NCBI GenBank assembly: GCA_028044295.1
Contig: JAOFSE010000009.1
Coordinates: 1-64,000 of the forward strand
DNA length: 64,000 nt
Direction: 5' to 3'
Source: Sulfurimonas sp.
GTDB taxonomy: Bacteria; Campylobacterota; Campylobacteria; Campylobacterales; Sulfurimonadaceae
Numbering within the stretch: position 1 is the first letter of the stretch; the number at the start of each line of letters is the position of its first letter. The notes beneath the pieces were generated by a model. It made no database searches. It saw nothing but the letters and a program-made list of their open reading frames with translations, and was not told where the DNA came from. Position numbers and translations under genes: made by a program. Of the stretch, positions 53,936-63,538 are shown in pieces.

Positions 53936-55585
53936 TTGTTCGCAACTATTAAACTAAAATTCATCGCTAACCTTCTTTTTTCCGCCATTGCTCTTATTCT
54001 TGTGGTTTTAATAGCCTACTATATATCTTTTTCTAAAATTAGAAATATTATGGTGAGCGATATTAGTACAGTTGCCGTTGCACTTGAAAAATCACTAAAA
54101 TATATAGCTTTAAAAGATAAAGAAGCTTATAAGGATGAAGACCTTAAAGAGCAACTTAAACAAATAAAAGTTGGAAAAAGTGGTTACGTATACCTAATTA
54201 GAGAAGATGGCATACTTCTTATTCATCCAAAAAAAGAAGGAAAAAGCCTTATAAAGACAGACTATGGTCAACATATTACTTCACATAAAAAAAATGGAAT
54301 ATATGAGTACCACTCTGTAACATCTGGACAAGATAAAATAGCTGCCTACGCATATATAGAAGCGTGGAATGCTTGGATAGTACCAGGAGTAAATAAAGCA
54401 GACTATTATGATGAACTACAATCAAGCTTTATAATTTATTTTTCAATTATTTTATTGGTAACAATTTCTCTTTTTACACTCATAAACTATCTTACTGGAA
54501 GATCTATACTTGGTAAAGTACTTAATATTCAAGATGTTGCGCATGAGCTTAGTAACGGTAATGGGGACCTAAAGAGTAGACTTCCAACAGGTAAAGAGAC
54601 ATCAAAAGATGAACTTGATGGGCTTAGTTCTTATGTCAATAACTTTATTGTAAAAATTGAAAAAACTATAATGGATGTTAAGTCTAATAGTTCCTACCAA
54701 ACATCATTATCTAAATCACTGTCTGGCATAATGGAAGAGCTACAAGTAAAAACAAATGAAACAGATAGAGTTGCCCAAGAAACAAAAAACAACCTAAATA
54801 ATATTAGAGGTGTTATTGAGACTAATGTAGAAGGTTCAAAAGAGACACTGCTTAGTTCTACGAAAAGTCAATCCTCTCTAGTTAATGCTTCAAGTAAAGT
54901 TGATAATATCATAGAAAAAATATCTATTACAGAAGAGACTACCGAGAAGTTAAGTGATGACTTTAAACAGTTAATAGGTGACACAAAAAATTTAAGAGAG
55001 ATAACTACTGTTATAAAAGATATATCTGAGCAAACTAACCTACTAGCACTTAATGCTGCTATAGAAGCGGCTCGTGCCGGTGAGCATGGTAGAGGCTTTG
55101 CAGTTGTAGCAGAAGAAGTAAGAGCACTGTCCGAGAGAACTAACAAGGCTATTACAGAAATAGAAGCCTCTTTGTCTATACTAGTGCAATCAATGAATGG
55201 TGCAACTGAGACAATAGAAAAAAATAGTAATGTAGTAAGTGAACTAGTAGTTGAGGGAGAACAAGCTAAAGAAGATGTTCGTTTAGTTAACGATAGCATC
55301 GCTAATGGTGTAAAAATTGGAACAGAGTCTCAAGAGTCAATGCTAGATATGCAAAAAACTCTCATAAATATTATTGAAGAAGTTCAGTACATGTCATCTT
55401 TAGCCTTTGAGAATGGTCAATATATTAATCAGGTCAGTGAAATAAGTACAGAGATAGCAAATACCGATAAAAAAATAGATGATTTTTTAAGCTTCTTTTC
55501 TACATCAGAAATTCAAATAATAGAAGACTTTCAATTTACGCAAGAAGACTCCGACGAAAATAAAGATGAAGATGTTTTCTTTTAA
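53936..55585 (+). CDS. methyl-accepting chemotaxis protein with Cache sensor
   Basis: A 549-residue transmembrane chemoreceptor. TM1 (about 10-30) and TM2 (about 165-187) enclose a single Cache-type sensor ([26 protein letters not shown]...[19 protein letters not shown]); HAMP follows and the signalling hairpin [40 protein letters not shown] is canonical. It starts with TTG (AAGGATAA upstream). The ligand is unknown; Cache receptors of this type often sense small organic acids or amino acids. Confidence 0.93.
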   Translation: MFATIKLKFIANLLFSAIALILVVLIAYYISFSKIRNIMVSDISTVAVALEKSLKYIALKDKEAYKDEDLKEQLKQIKVGKSGYVYLIREDGILLIHPKKEGKSLIKTDYGQHITSHKKNGIYEYHSVTSGQDKIAAYAYIEAWNAWIVPGVNKADYYDELQSSFIIYFSIILLVTISLFTLINYLTGRSILGKVLNIQDVAHELSNGNGDLKSRLPTGKETSKDELDGLSSYVNNFIVKIEKTIMDVKSNSSYQTSLSKSLSGIMEELQVKTNETDRVAQETKNNLNNIRGVIETNVEGSKETLLSSTKSQSSLVNASSKVDNIIEKISITEETTEKLSDDFKQLIGDTKNLREITTVIKDISEQTNLLALNAAIEAARAGEHGRGFAVVAEEVRALSERTNKAITEIEASLSILVQSMNGATETIEKNSNVVSELVVEGEQAKEDVRLVNDSIANGVKIGTESQESMLDMQKTLINIIEEVQYMSSLAFENGQYINQVSEISTEIANTDKKIDDFLSFFSTSEIQIIEDFQFTQEDSDENKDEDVFF

Positions 55586-55635
55586 ACTCTCTAGTTGATG
55601 AACTGCACGAAAGCCAACTAAACGCCTAATTAAGA

Positions 55636-55665
55636 TATAATATCCGATATATAACATGTCGGATA
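55636..55665 (+). promoter_or_regulatory. purK promoter with a dyad at the transcription start
   Basis: The -10 box TATAAT (55636-55641) is joined to an inverted repeat TATCCGA (55641-55647) / TCGGATA (55659-55665) with 11 bases between the arms. The dyad covers the predicted start of transcription, so it could be a repressor operator or a 5' hairpin. PurR boxes of E. coli are different in sequence. Confidence 0.45.
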
Positions 55666-55684
55666 AATTTTCAAAGAGAATATA

Positions 55685-56836
55685 ATGGATAAAAATTTTA
55701 ACTACTCTAGTTTAAAACTAGGAATCATCGGTGGGGGACAACTGGGTAAAATCATGTCTCAAAAAGCTAAAAAAATGGGCTTTCATGTTACAGTTTTAGA
55801 TCCTACCTACAATTGTCCCGCTGCTCAAGTTTCAGACAAACATATTATTGGTGGATTTCACGATAAAGCTAAACTTGAACAGCTTGTCCAAGAAACAGAT
55901 GTTACCACTTTCGAACTAGAACATGTTGAAACATCAATACTCAAAGAGTTATACGATAACGGGCACGAAATTCATCCATCACCTTATGTTATTGAATTGA
56001 TTCAAAATAAGTATGAACAAAAAAAGCTTTTAGATGAAAGAGGTATTCCAGTACCTGCTTATAAAGATGTCTCTTGTGATGAAGACTTAAAAAGCTTTGG
56101 CTTTCCTGTGATTCAAAAAGCAAAAAAAGAGGGCTACGATGGAAAAGGTGTTCAAATGCTCAAAACACCTGAAGATATTAAAAATGCACTACAAACAGAA
56201 TCTTTTATAGAGGAACTTGTAGATATTGACAAAGAGTTAGCAGTTATCGTCGCTAGAAATATAGAAGGTGATATGAAATGTTATCCAGTTGTTGAAATGC
56301 TCTTTGATGATAGAACAAACATTTGTGATATCGTTATGGCACCAGCAAAAATCTCTAAAGAGGTTGAAGAAAAAGCCATAGATATATCAAAACAATCAAT
56401 AGAAGTTCTTGATGGTGTAGGTATATTTGGTGTTGAGCTATTTTTAACAAATAGTGGAGAGATACTAGTCAATGAAATAGCACCAAGACCTCACAACTCT
56501 GGACATTATACAGTTGAAGCTTGTGCAACTTCACAGTTTGAGCAAATCATTCGAGCTGTTACAAACCTACCTCTAGGCTCTACAAAACTCATATCTCCGG
56601 CTGTGATGATTAATATTCTTGGTGAAGAAGGTTATGAAGGTGAACCATTCATAGATGGTATACATGAGGCACTAGCTATCCCTGAGTTATCATTTCACTT
56701 TTATGGAAAAAGTTTCACTAAGCCATTTAGAAAAATGGGGCATGTGACAGTACTAGCTGATGATATAAATATAGCTTTAGAAAAAGCGATGAAAGCAAAA
56801 AGTATTTTAAAAATTAAAGGAAGTAAAAAAAGATGA
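55685..56836 (+). CDS. purK: N5-carboxyaminoimidazole ribonucleotide synthase PurK
   Basis: A 383-residue ATP-grasp enzyme: ATP, bicarbonate and AIR to N5-CAIR in purine synthesis. Visible are the N-terminal [54 protein letters not shown] and the catalytic [19 protein letters not shown]. Full length. It overlaps purE by 4 bases (ATGA). Ribosome site AAAGAGAA. Confidence 0.97.
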   Translation: MDKNFNYSSLKLGIIGGGQLGKIMSQKAKKMGFHVTVLDPTYNCPAAQVSDKHIIGGFHDKAKLEQLVQETDVTTFELEHVETSILKELYDNGHEIHPSPYVIELIQNKYEQKKLLDERGIPVPAYKDVSCDEDLKSFGFPVIQKAKKEGYDGKGVQMLKTPEDIKNALQTESFIEELVDIDKELAVIVARNIEGDMKCYPVVEMLFDDRTNICDIVMAPAKISKEVEEKAIDISKQSIEVLDGVGIFGVELFLTNSGEILVNEIAPRPHNSGHYTVEACATSQFEQIIRAVTNLPLGSTKLISPAVMINILGEEGYEGEPFIDGIHEALAIPELSFHFYGKSFTKPFRKMGHVTVLADDINIALEKAMKAKSILKIKGSKKR

Positions 56837-57357
56837 GTAAACCATTAATAGGAATCATTATGGGGAGTGACTCTGACTTACCTGTAATGAGTGCTGCTGC
56901 ACAAATTTGTGAAGAGTTTGGAATTGACTTTGAGATAGATATAGTATCTGCTCATAGAACTCCTGCTAAACTAGTTCAGTATGCTTCAAGTGCTTCAGAG
57001 CGTGGTTTAAAAGTTATTATTGCTGGAGCGGGTGGCGCAGCACACTTACCAGGTATGGTTGCATCTGAAACTTCACTCCCTGTTATTGGTGTTCCTGTAA
57101 AAGGAAAATCATTAGAAGGTATGGACTCATTACTTTCGATTGTACAAATGCCAGGTGGTGTTCCTGTTGCAACTGTTGCTATCAATGGTGCAAAAAATGC
57201 AGGTATTTTAGCAGCTCAAATCATTGCTACATCCGATAATGATCTACAAAATAAAATAACATCATATAAAATTGATATGAAAAATCAAGTAGACAAAAAG
57301 TCAGAGAAGCTACAAAAAATTGAATATAAAGAGTACTTAAAAGGAATGAATAAATAA
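56833..57357 (+). CDS. purE: N5-carboxyaminoimidazole ribonucleotide mutase PurE
   Basis: A 174-residue class I PurE, converting N5-CAIR to CAIR, the step after PurK. Visible: [16 protein letters not shown], the catalytic SAHRTP (His about 41), [26 protein letters not shown] and the C-terminal [13 protein letters not shown]. It overlaps purK. The presence of PurK with class I PurE is the standard bacterial route. Confidence 0.97.
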   Translation: MSKPLIGIIMGSDSDLPVMSAAAQICEEFGIDFEIDIVSAHRTPAKLVQYASSASERGLKVIIAGAGGAAHLPGMVASETSLPVIGVPVKGKSLEGMDSLLSIVQMPGGVPVATVAINGAKNAGILAAQIIATSDNDLQNKITSYKIDMKNQVDKKSEKLQKIEYKEYLKGMNK

Positions 57358-57366
57358 TTTCAATAA

Positions 57367-57813
57367 CTATGTTGTATGAAATTTTTTATTATATTTTTCA
57401 AAGTCACTTACATTTAAAGGTCTACTAAAATAGTAACCTTGTATAGTTTCGCACATTTTATCTTTTAAATAATTATACTGATATTCACTTTCTACACCTT
57501 CTGCAGTTATTGTAAGGTCCAATGCTTTAGACATATCAATAATCGCATCAACAAGTAGTTTATTGTCATTTTCAGGTGTAATTTCATCAATAAATGATTT
57601 ATCAATCTTTATAGACTCCACTGGTAAGTGATGAAGATATGTTATTGAAGAATATCCTGTTCCAAAATCATCAAGATGAAATCTAAAGCCATTCTCTGCT
57701 AGTTTATTTAAAGATTCTAATGGGGAGTTCTCCGACATCATTAACTCATATTCAGTGATTTCAAAAATCAGATGAGATAAATCAATATTTATTGCTTCCA
57801 CTAACGTCATCAT
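57367..57813 (-). pseudogene. C-terminal fragment of an EAL-domain c-di-GMP phosphodiesterase
   Basis: Only the second half of an EAL domain is present: SHLIFEITEYELM, FHLDDFGTGYSSITYLHHLPVESIKIDKSFI, TAEGVES and IQGYYFSRPL. The first third (the EAL Glu, the NxS part) and any sensor domains are missing: 5' of about 57820 the homology stops, and a fragment of a histidine kinase begins on the other strand at about 57834. The retained residues are normal, so the parent was probably active. It is probably a dead remnant of a larger gene. Confidence 0.8.
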
Positions 57814-57833
57814 ATCATCATAAAAAGTTGCAT

Positions 57834-58034
57834 AATGGAGGTGGGATTAAAGAAGAGTTATTACATAAAATATTTAATCCACACTTCACAACTAAAAAGA
57901 AAGATCAAGGAACTGGTTTAGGCCTATACATGAGTAAACTTGTAATTGAAGAACACTGTCATGGAAAAATATCTGTAGAGAATACAAGTAATGGTGCTAT
58001 GTTCAAGATTGTTCTTAAAAAAGTATCACTTTAG
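57834..58034 (+). pseudogene. C-terminal fragment of a sensor histidine kinase
   Basis: Only the ATP-binding end of a kinase remains: NGGGIKEELLHKIFNPHFTTKKKDQGTGLGLYMSKLVIEEHCHGKISVENTSNGA. The D of DNGGGI is missing (it reads HN), and everything upstream (TM, H-box, N box) is gone. It resembles the kinase at 27067-28080 (GTGIGLYMSK). It abuts the EAL fragment head to head and ends 16 bases before tRNA-Ser. Confidence 0.8.
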
Positions 58035-58050
58035 GGAATAACTTAGATAA

Positions 58051-58138
58051 TGGTGGACAGCTAGGGATTCGAACCCTAGATAGGTTGCCCTATACCCGCG
58101 TTCCAGGCGAGCGCCTTCGACCACTCGGCCAGCTGTCC
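58051..58138 (-). tRNA. tRNA-Ser (anticodon GGA)
   Basis: Class II tRNA with a 7-bp acceptor stem (GGACAGC/GCTGTCC), a D arm, the anticodon loop CTGGAAC (GGA, reads UCC/UCU), a long variable arm (GGGTATAGGGCAACCTATC), a TTCGAAT T loop and an encoded 3' CCA (58051-58053). The discriminator base is A rather than the usual G of bacterial tRNA-Ser, by my reading. It lies directly beside two truncated genes. Confidence 0.93.
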
Positions 58139-58226
58139 TTCAAAGAGGTAGAAGTTTACCTTTTAATATCTTAATTTTTGGTTTTTATGTTAGAATATTC
58201 TTAAAAAAATAGGATGGAACCCAAAC

Positions 58227-60152
58227 ATGTTAAATCTTGCCTCGTTTATTAAGCTACTGCAAGAGTCTTTTAGAGACCTCTTGCCCATAATACTTGTAAT
58301 CATATTTTTTCAGCTGGCAATCATTCAAACAGTACCAGAAAACTGGCTTAGTACTACTATAGGTTTAGCTATTGTGGGTGTTGGTCTTGCAGTATTTTTA
58401 TTAGGACTTGAAGTTGGGATTTTCCCTGTTGGAGAAGGTCTTGCAGGTGACTTCGCTCGCAAAGGTTCTACCATGTGGATTGTTATATTCGCATTTATGA
58501 TAGGCTTTGGTACTACAGTAGCCGAACCTGCCCTTCTTGTTATCGCAGATAAAGCAGCAGGTATCAGTTCTGGGAGAATCGATGCTTTTACACTTAGAAT
58601 GGTAGTTGCCTTCTCTGTTGGTATCGCTATAGTCATTGGTGTTTGGAGGATTATAAAAGGTCACCCTATTCACTATTACATTATCAGTGGTTATATTATG
58701 GTTGTTGCAGCTACTGCATTTGCCCCAAAAGAGATAGTTGGTCTTGCTTATGATTTAGGTGGCGTTACAACATCAACTGTTACCGTTCCATTGGTTGCTG
58801 CACTTGGTATAGGACTTGCATCAACAATCAAAGGCAGAAATCCTGTTCTAGATGGTTTTGGTCTCATAGCATTTGCTTCACTTACACCTATGATTTTCGT
58901 TCAGTTTTATGGAATCTACGTATACCAATTTATTGAAGCTTCTCAAATTGTAATGCCAATTGCTGCTCATACTGCAGAAACTGCTGCAGCCTTTGATTTA
59001 AGTATCATGTCTCTTATTAAAGGAATACTTAGTGTAGCAACTGATGTTATTCCTATTCTAGCTGTTATCCTATTTTTTCAATATGTTATTTTAAAGAAAC
59101 ATATAGATAATCTAAAAGAAGTTCTGATAGGTTTTGGTCTTGTGATCTTCGGGCTAGATGCTTTTATAATTGGTTTAGAAATGGGTCTCTTCTCTCTTGG
59201 TGAGACAATGGCTCTACAACTTACACAAAATGATAGTGTATTTATCATCTATGCTTTTGCATTTGCCATAGGTTTTTCTACAACCATGGCTGAACCATCA
59301 TTAACTGCTATAGCTAGAAAAGCTAAGGAGATTAGTGACGGAAAAATTAATGACTTTGTTCTTCGTCTTTTCGTTGCTCTTGGTGTTGCTATTGGTATCT
59401 CATTAGGTGCATTTAGAATTGTTAACGGTGGAGAAATTGTTTACTACATAATGGCTGGATATCTATTTGTAATTGTTCTGACTTTTATGGCTCCAAAGTA
59501 CATCATTCCTATCGCATATGATAGTGGTGGAGTTACAACTTCAACAGTAACCGTTCCTCTTGTTGCCGCGCTTGGTCTTGGTCTAGCTACAAACATAGCT
59601 GGTCGTGATCCTCTAATAGATGGATTTGGTCTTATTGCTTTTGCTTCTTTATTCCCTATGCTAACTGTTATGGCTTACGGAATTATGACTGAGAGCATGG
59701 GTATTAAAGGTAAACATGAGCTTCAAGAGATAAAACTAGAAGAATTACAACACGCAATAGAACATGCAAACGATATGGGTCTATCAACTGTTAATGTTCA
59801 TGGAACAGACAAAAGACACTCATACAGAGTTCAGTTCTCAGCTGTACATGTAATAATCCCTATTGATAAAGAACAAGAAGCTATAGACTCTGCAAAGAAA
59901 GCCGGTGCTACAGGGGTTACTGTTATGAAAGCGCATGGTATGGGACTTGAAAAATTAGAAAGTCTATATAATAGACTAGGGGAGAGTCACTCAGATGTCA
60001 ATATGATGTTTATTACACCATCTCAAAAAGTTAATGATATTATCAAAAATGTGATTCATGACTTAGATTTAACTGGAGAGGGTGCAGGTATAGCTTACGC
60101 TTACCCTGTGAGCCATCTTAAAGGTTTAACTCTTAAAATGGATGATCTATAG
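58227..60152 (+). CDS. DUF1538 tandem membrane protein with C-terminal PII-like domain
   Basis: A 641-residue membrane protein. The sequence is an internal duplication: two halves (about 10-250 and 265-500) each with [14 protein letters not shown] / [31 protein letters not shown] / [16 protein letters not shown] and [23 protein letters not shown] / [23 protein letters not shown]. Each half has about six TM helices, suggesting a channel or transporter with inverted or parallel repeats. The last 120 residues (about 520-641) resemble a PII-like regulatory domain. The substrate is unknown. Ribosome site AGGATGG. Confidence 0.85.
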   Translation: MLNLASFIKLLQESFRDLLPIILVIIFFQLAIIQTVPENWLSTTIGLAIVGVGLAVFLLGLEVGIFPVGEGLAGDFARKGSTMWIVIFAFMIGFGTTVAEPALLVIADKAAGISSGRIDAFTLRMVVAFSVGIAIVIGVWRIIKGHPIHYYIISGYIMVVAATAFAPKEIVGLAYDLGGVTTSTVTVPLVAALGIGLASTIKGRNPVLDGFGLIAFASLTPMIFVQFYGIYVYQFIEASQIVMPIAAHTAETAAAFDLSIMSLIKGILSVATDVIPILAVILFFQYVILKKHIDNLKEVLIGFGLVIFGLDAFIIGLEMGLFSLGETMALQLTQNDSVFIIYAFAFAIGFSTTMAEPSLTAIARKAKEISDGKINDFVLRLFVALGVAIGISLGAFRIVNGGEIVYYIMAGYLFVIVLTFMAPKYIIPIAYDSGGVTTSTVTVPLVAALGLGLATNIAGRDPLIDGFGLIAFASLFPMLTVMAYGIMTESMGIKGKHELQEIKLEELQHAIEHANDMGLSTVNVHGTDKRHSYRVQFSAVHVIIPIDKEQEAIDSAKKAGATGVTVMKAHGMGLEKLESLYNRLGESHSDVNMMFITPSQKVNDIIKNVIHDLDLTGEGAGIAYAYPVSHLKGLTLKMDDL

Positions 60153-60791
60153 CGATAAATCGCTATAGTCATACTTATCTAAATCAATATAACACTTTTT
60201 CCCTAGAGTAACAATTCTAGAGTCATTTTTAGCTGCCTTTTTAAACTTCTCTTTAATTTTCACAATCTTTTTCTTAGAGTAGTCTCTACTCTTTAAATAC
60301 TTGTTTAAAGATATAAGTCTTTTATCTGCACTTTTAGACTCATCTATTTCAGCCTCTACAAGCTCATTAACTACCTCAGGAGTATTCTCAGGTGCATTTA
60401 GCATAAACTTGGATGATATCGCGTTTAAAATGTTTTTTAACTGCTCATCTTTATCTAAATATATTTGCTCTATCTTCACTCTTTCATCAATAAGCATCTG
60501 CTCTTTTTGATCTCTAAGCGTTCTTGTTTCACCCTCAAGAGTTTCTACTCTTTTTTGAAGTTTAGAATTTTGTTCTTCTAGAAGTTTATAATATCTATCA
60601 TCTGTTTGAGTAGCTTTTGTACTAGTAGCTCTTCTTGATGCTGGTTTCGTAATTTTTTTAGCATCAATGATGACTAACTTAACTCCATTTTCTACCACAC
60701 TCTCCAAAGAGCCTCTTCTTATACGGTTATGTATTGCTTCTTTTGAAACACCAAGTTTTGCGGCTGCATCTGATACTGTTAGTTTTGACAT
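60147..60791 (-). CDS. HTH DNA-binding protein with coiled coil
   Basis: A 214-residue protein. The N-terminal helix-turn-helix (about 3-30, [25 protein letters not shown]) resembles MerR/excisionase-type wings. A coiled coil (about 68-125) follows and a basic C-terminal domain (about 160-214, [29 protein letters not shown]). This layout resembles Campylobacterota DNA-binding proteins used in chromosome or plasmid organisation, but the function is unknown. It converges with the DUF1538 gene (6-base overlap) and is 10 bases after yajQ. Confidence 0.75.
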   Translation of the reverse strand: MSKLTVSDAAAKLGVSKEAIHNRIRRGSLESVVENGVKLVIIDAKKITKPASRRATSTKATQTDDRYYKLLEEQNSKLQKRVETLEGETRTLRDQKEQMLIDERVKIEQIYLDKDEQLKNILNAISSKFMLNAPENTPEVVNELVEAEIDESKSADKRLISLNKYLKSRDYSKKKIVKIKEKFKKAAKNDSRIVTLGKKCYIDLDKYDYSDLSL

Positions 60792-60801
60792 TTAATCCTA
60801 C

Positions 60802-61299
60802 CTATCTCATATTTTCAAAGACTAATGGAGCATCCCATTCACCCTCTTTAACCATCTTCATAACTTTTTGTAAGTCATCAAGTTTAGCACCCTTAACACG
60901 AATAGAATCACCTTCTATTTGAGCATTAACTTTTAGTTTCATTTTTTTTATATCTGCAGTAATTTTTTTAGCCTCTTTTGACTCTATATAATCAACCACT
61001 TTAAAAGTTACTTTTCTATTATCTCCACTAGAATCTTCTACTCTTAACTCATCAAGTACTTTTGAACTTAGTCCTTGTTTTAAAAATTTAGCGATAGCTA
61101 TATCTTTTAGAGCATCAAGCTTATTGTCACTAGATGCTATTAAGACTAAAGTTTTAGCTTTTTCATTGTAATTAACCTCATATGTAGTACCCTTAAAATC
61201 ATAACGATTTGCAACCTCTCTATCTACCATATTTATAGCATTTTTAAAGTTTTGCATATCAATTTTTGCACTTATATCAAACGAGTGTTCTTTAGCCAT
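60802..61299 (-). CDS. yajQ: YajQ/UPF0234-family nucleotide-binding protein
   Basis: A 165-residue protein: MAKEHSFDISAKIDMQNFKNAINMVDREVANRYDFKG is the family start. YajQ proteins bind c-di-GMP or nucleic acid in some bacteria. The start is ATG at 61299 with GGGGAGAG upstream; the frame is open nine codons further inside the kinase gene. It overlaps the hybrid kinase by 8 bases, so they are translationally coupled; a link to c-di-GMP is inferred. Confidence 0.93.
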   Translation of the reverse strand: MAKEHSFDISAKIDMQNFKNAINMVDREVANRYDFKGTTYEVNYNEKAKTLVLIASSDNKLDALKDIAIAKFLKQGLSSKVLDELRVEDSSGDNRKVTFKVVDYIESKEAKKITADIKKMKLKVNAQIEGDSIRVKGAKLDDLQKVMKMVKEGEWDAPLVFENMR

Positions 61300-63472
61300 T
61301 ATCTCTCCCCTTATTAAAATTTGCAAACAATACTTTACGTAGCTTGATTACGTCTATTGGTTTTGCAATGTGACCATTCATTCCTGATTCATATGAAAGT
61401 TTTACATCCTCTGTTCTTGCATTTGCACTAATTGCAACTATCTCTACATTATGATCTAAAACATCCGAATTCTCATCGCGTATAATTTTTGTAGCCTCAT
61501 ATCCATTAAGATTTGGCATCTGAATATCCATTAAAATTAAATCAAATGTTTTAGAAGCTAGTAGATCAACTGCTTCTTGACCGTCGTTTACAATCACAGC
61601 CTCTATATTGCACTCATCTAAAATTATGTCTATAAGTACTTGGTTAGTTTTATTATCCTCTACAACTAAAACATTCAGAGAGCTTAAATCCATCTCTTCA
61701 CAAACTTCTTGTTTGTCTTGCTCATTCTCTAGAGTTACAGACTTATCAAACCCTATCTTAACTACAAACTCTGAACCTACGTCTTCTGTAGACTCAACAC
61801 TAATCTTTCCATCCATCATTTTGACAAGAGTATTTGTTATAGATAGCCCTAACCCTGTTCCACCAAATTTTCTATTGATTGTACTGTCTGCTTGCTCAAA
61901 ACTGTTAAATAATTTTTTGATTGTTTCTTCAGACATACCTATACCAGTATCTTGAATAATAGCCTGATATATAATCCTATCATTATCCTCAAAAATCGTA
62001 TTTACAATAACCTTTACTTGACCCCTGTCTGTAAACTTTATTGCATTATTAAGCAAGTTAATAAATATCTGGTTTACCCTTGTTGGATCACCCATTATTT
62101 CACCATCATATGTACTTTGATAATCATAAATAAATTTAATATCTTTTTGCATCGCCATCATCTCTAAAATAGCATGTATATGACTACAGAGTTCATTCAT
62201 GTTAAATGACATGCATTCTAACTCTAATTTTCCAGCTTCGATTTTTGAAAAATCTAAAATATCATTTATAATTACTAAAAGATTCTCTGAACTTGATTTT
62301 ATATACCCAAGATGTTTTTTCTGCTCATCATCTAATTGACTTTTATGTAAAATATCCGCAAACCCTATAATAGCATTCATAGGTGTGCGTATCTCGTGAC
62401 TCATATTGGCTAAGAAAACACTTTTAGTTTTTGCAGCTGCACTAGCTGCTTTTTCTGAACTTTTCACTCGAAAAATAGCTATAAAAATTAGTAGTGTTGT
62501 TAATACTATCGAAAACCAAATGACTATAAAATAGTTTCTTATCTTTTTTATATTCTTGTTAACTCTAGAGTCAATTAAGTAAGCTACTGTTTCATTTGTG
62601 ATGACATTCTTAACAGGAAAAAAAGTAGTGACTTTATGTGTACCACTTATCTTACTCATAAAAGTAAAAGCTTCGCCTTTAGCTAAAACTTCTTCATAAT
62701 TTTTATTATTTAATTTATAGTTAGAAAATAACTTTTCTATTATCTCCGCATCATCTGTATACATAGATCTGTCATATAAATAGTTTTCACTTACTTTCGA
62801 TTGTTTATAGTTTTTATGTTCTGCTTTAAAAACATTTTTATTTACAATTTTTTTGTCTATTATACAACTTACTTTAGAATTTATATTCTGTTGCATAGTA
62901 TTTAAAATAACCTTCATAGAGATAGCTGTTTCTACACTACCAATATGTATGCCATTGTAATTAACAGGAAAAACAAATCTATACCCATTAAAGATTCTAC
63001 CCTCTTCAAAGCTAGATATACGCTTATGTTCCTTGTTAACATAAGCTACTGTTTTACGTAAATCAGAAAGATTGTCTCCATATTTATCAGGTCTATGAAA
63101 AGGTAGAAAGCTATCATTATTTGCTAAATGAAAGTGTAATTGCTCAATATCAAAGTATTTCAGTTTATCATATATGCCAGAGAGTCTGTTATATAGCTCT
63201 TTTCTATATTTATCACGCTCTTGGTTAGTTTGTGCGATAGAAGCCTTATAAAATATACTTTTTACATCATCCCTATCAATTGTACTCGCAAAAAGTATCT
63301 GTGCATTTTTTTCATAAGCATTAATTACAGTTTTGTAAGTTACTTCTACTAATTCCTGTTCATTAGACTGAATACTTGACATTCTCTTATCAAACTGATT
63401 AATCAAAACAATACTGGTACAAGCTACTATAGCAACAAAAGATGTACCCAAGTATTTAGAAAATCTTTTCAA
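61292..63472 (-). CDS. hybrid sensor histidine kinase with dCache-type sensor and receiver
   Basis: A 726-residue membrane kinase. TM1 (about 8-26), periplasmic double-Cache-like sensor (about 35-300, LHFHLANNDSFLPFHRPDKYGDNLSDLRK), TM2 (about 310-332), H-box MSHEIRTPMNAI, ATP-binding DTGIGM and GTGLGLSI, then a C-terminal receiver with Asp in LILMDIQMP and Lys in GHIAKP. Its own receiver makes it likely to start a phosphorelay. The sensor type is common in Campylobacterota kinases and receptors. It is followed by yajQ. Confidence 0.93.
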   Translation of the reverse strand: MKRFSKYLGTSFVAIVACTSIVLINQFDKRMSSIQSNEQELVEVTYKTVINAYEKNAQILFASTIDRDDVKSIFYKASIAQTNQERDKYRKELYNRLSGIYDKLKYFDIEQLHFHLANNDSFLPFHRPDKYGDNLSDLRKTVAYVNKEHKRISSFEEGRIFNGYRFVFPVNYNGIHIGSVETAISMKVILNTMQQNINSKVSCIIDKKIVNKNVFKAEHKNYKQSKVSENYLYDRSMYTDDAEIIEKLFSNYKLNNKNYEEVLAKGEAFTFMSKISGTHKVTTFFPVKNVITNETVAYLIDSRVNKNIKKIRNYFIVIWFSIVLTTLLIFIAIFRVKSSEKAASAAAKTKSVFLANMSHEIRTPMNAIIGFADILHKSQLDDEQKKHLGYIKSSSENLLVIINDILDFSKIEAGKLELECMSFNMNELCSHIHAILEMMAMQKDIKFIYDYQSTYDGEIMGDPTRVNQIFINLLNNAIKFTDRGQVKVIVNTIFEDNDRIIYQAIIQDTGIGMSEETIKKLFNSFEQADSTINRKFGGTGLGLSITNTLVKMMDGKISVESTEDVGSEFVVKIGFDKSVTLENEQDKQEVCEEMDLSSLNVLVVEDNKTNQVLIDIILDECNIEAVIVNDGQEAVDLLASKTFDLILMDIQMPNLNGYEATKIIRDENSDVLDHNVEIVAISANARTEDVKLSYESGMNGHIAKPIDVIKLRKVLFANFNKGRDNG

Positions 63473-63538
63473 AATAAAAAATCCTACAAAAAGTTAAATA
63501 TATAAATATTATAACACAATCAAAAATATGTTAGTTAA

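Larger units (their letters stand above)
662..59852. repeat. dispersed palindrome TACATGTA (26 copies)
   Basis: By hand scan the 8-mer starts at 662, 1325, 1764, 5225, 6581, 12845, 13199, 14540, 15052, 15157, 15301, 17221, 17248, 18628, 22839, 22861, 31361, 31737, 33281, 38759, 41190, 41367, 44450, 46811, 51862 and 59845. Seven copies extend to CTACATGTAG. Twenty encode xHV (mostly LHV, phase xTA-CAT-GTA) and six encode TC (ACA-TGT); none is in the TAC-ATG phase. Expectation from base composition is about 2-3. The coordinate span given is the range of copies, not one element. Confidence 0.85.

Noticed and set aside
54868..55299. 143-residue open frame on the minus strand
   Set aside because: It lies antisense to the chemoreceptor signalling hairpin and arises from its repeated codons.
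57792..57833. start codon and first residues of the 80-residue plus-strand frame as a true gene start
   Set aside because: The first residues are read from the EAL fragment's antisense; kinase homology begins only at the NGGGI motif, so it is a truncated gene.
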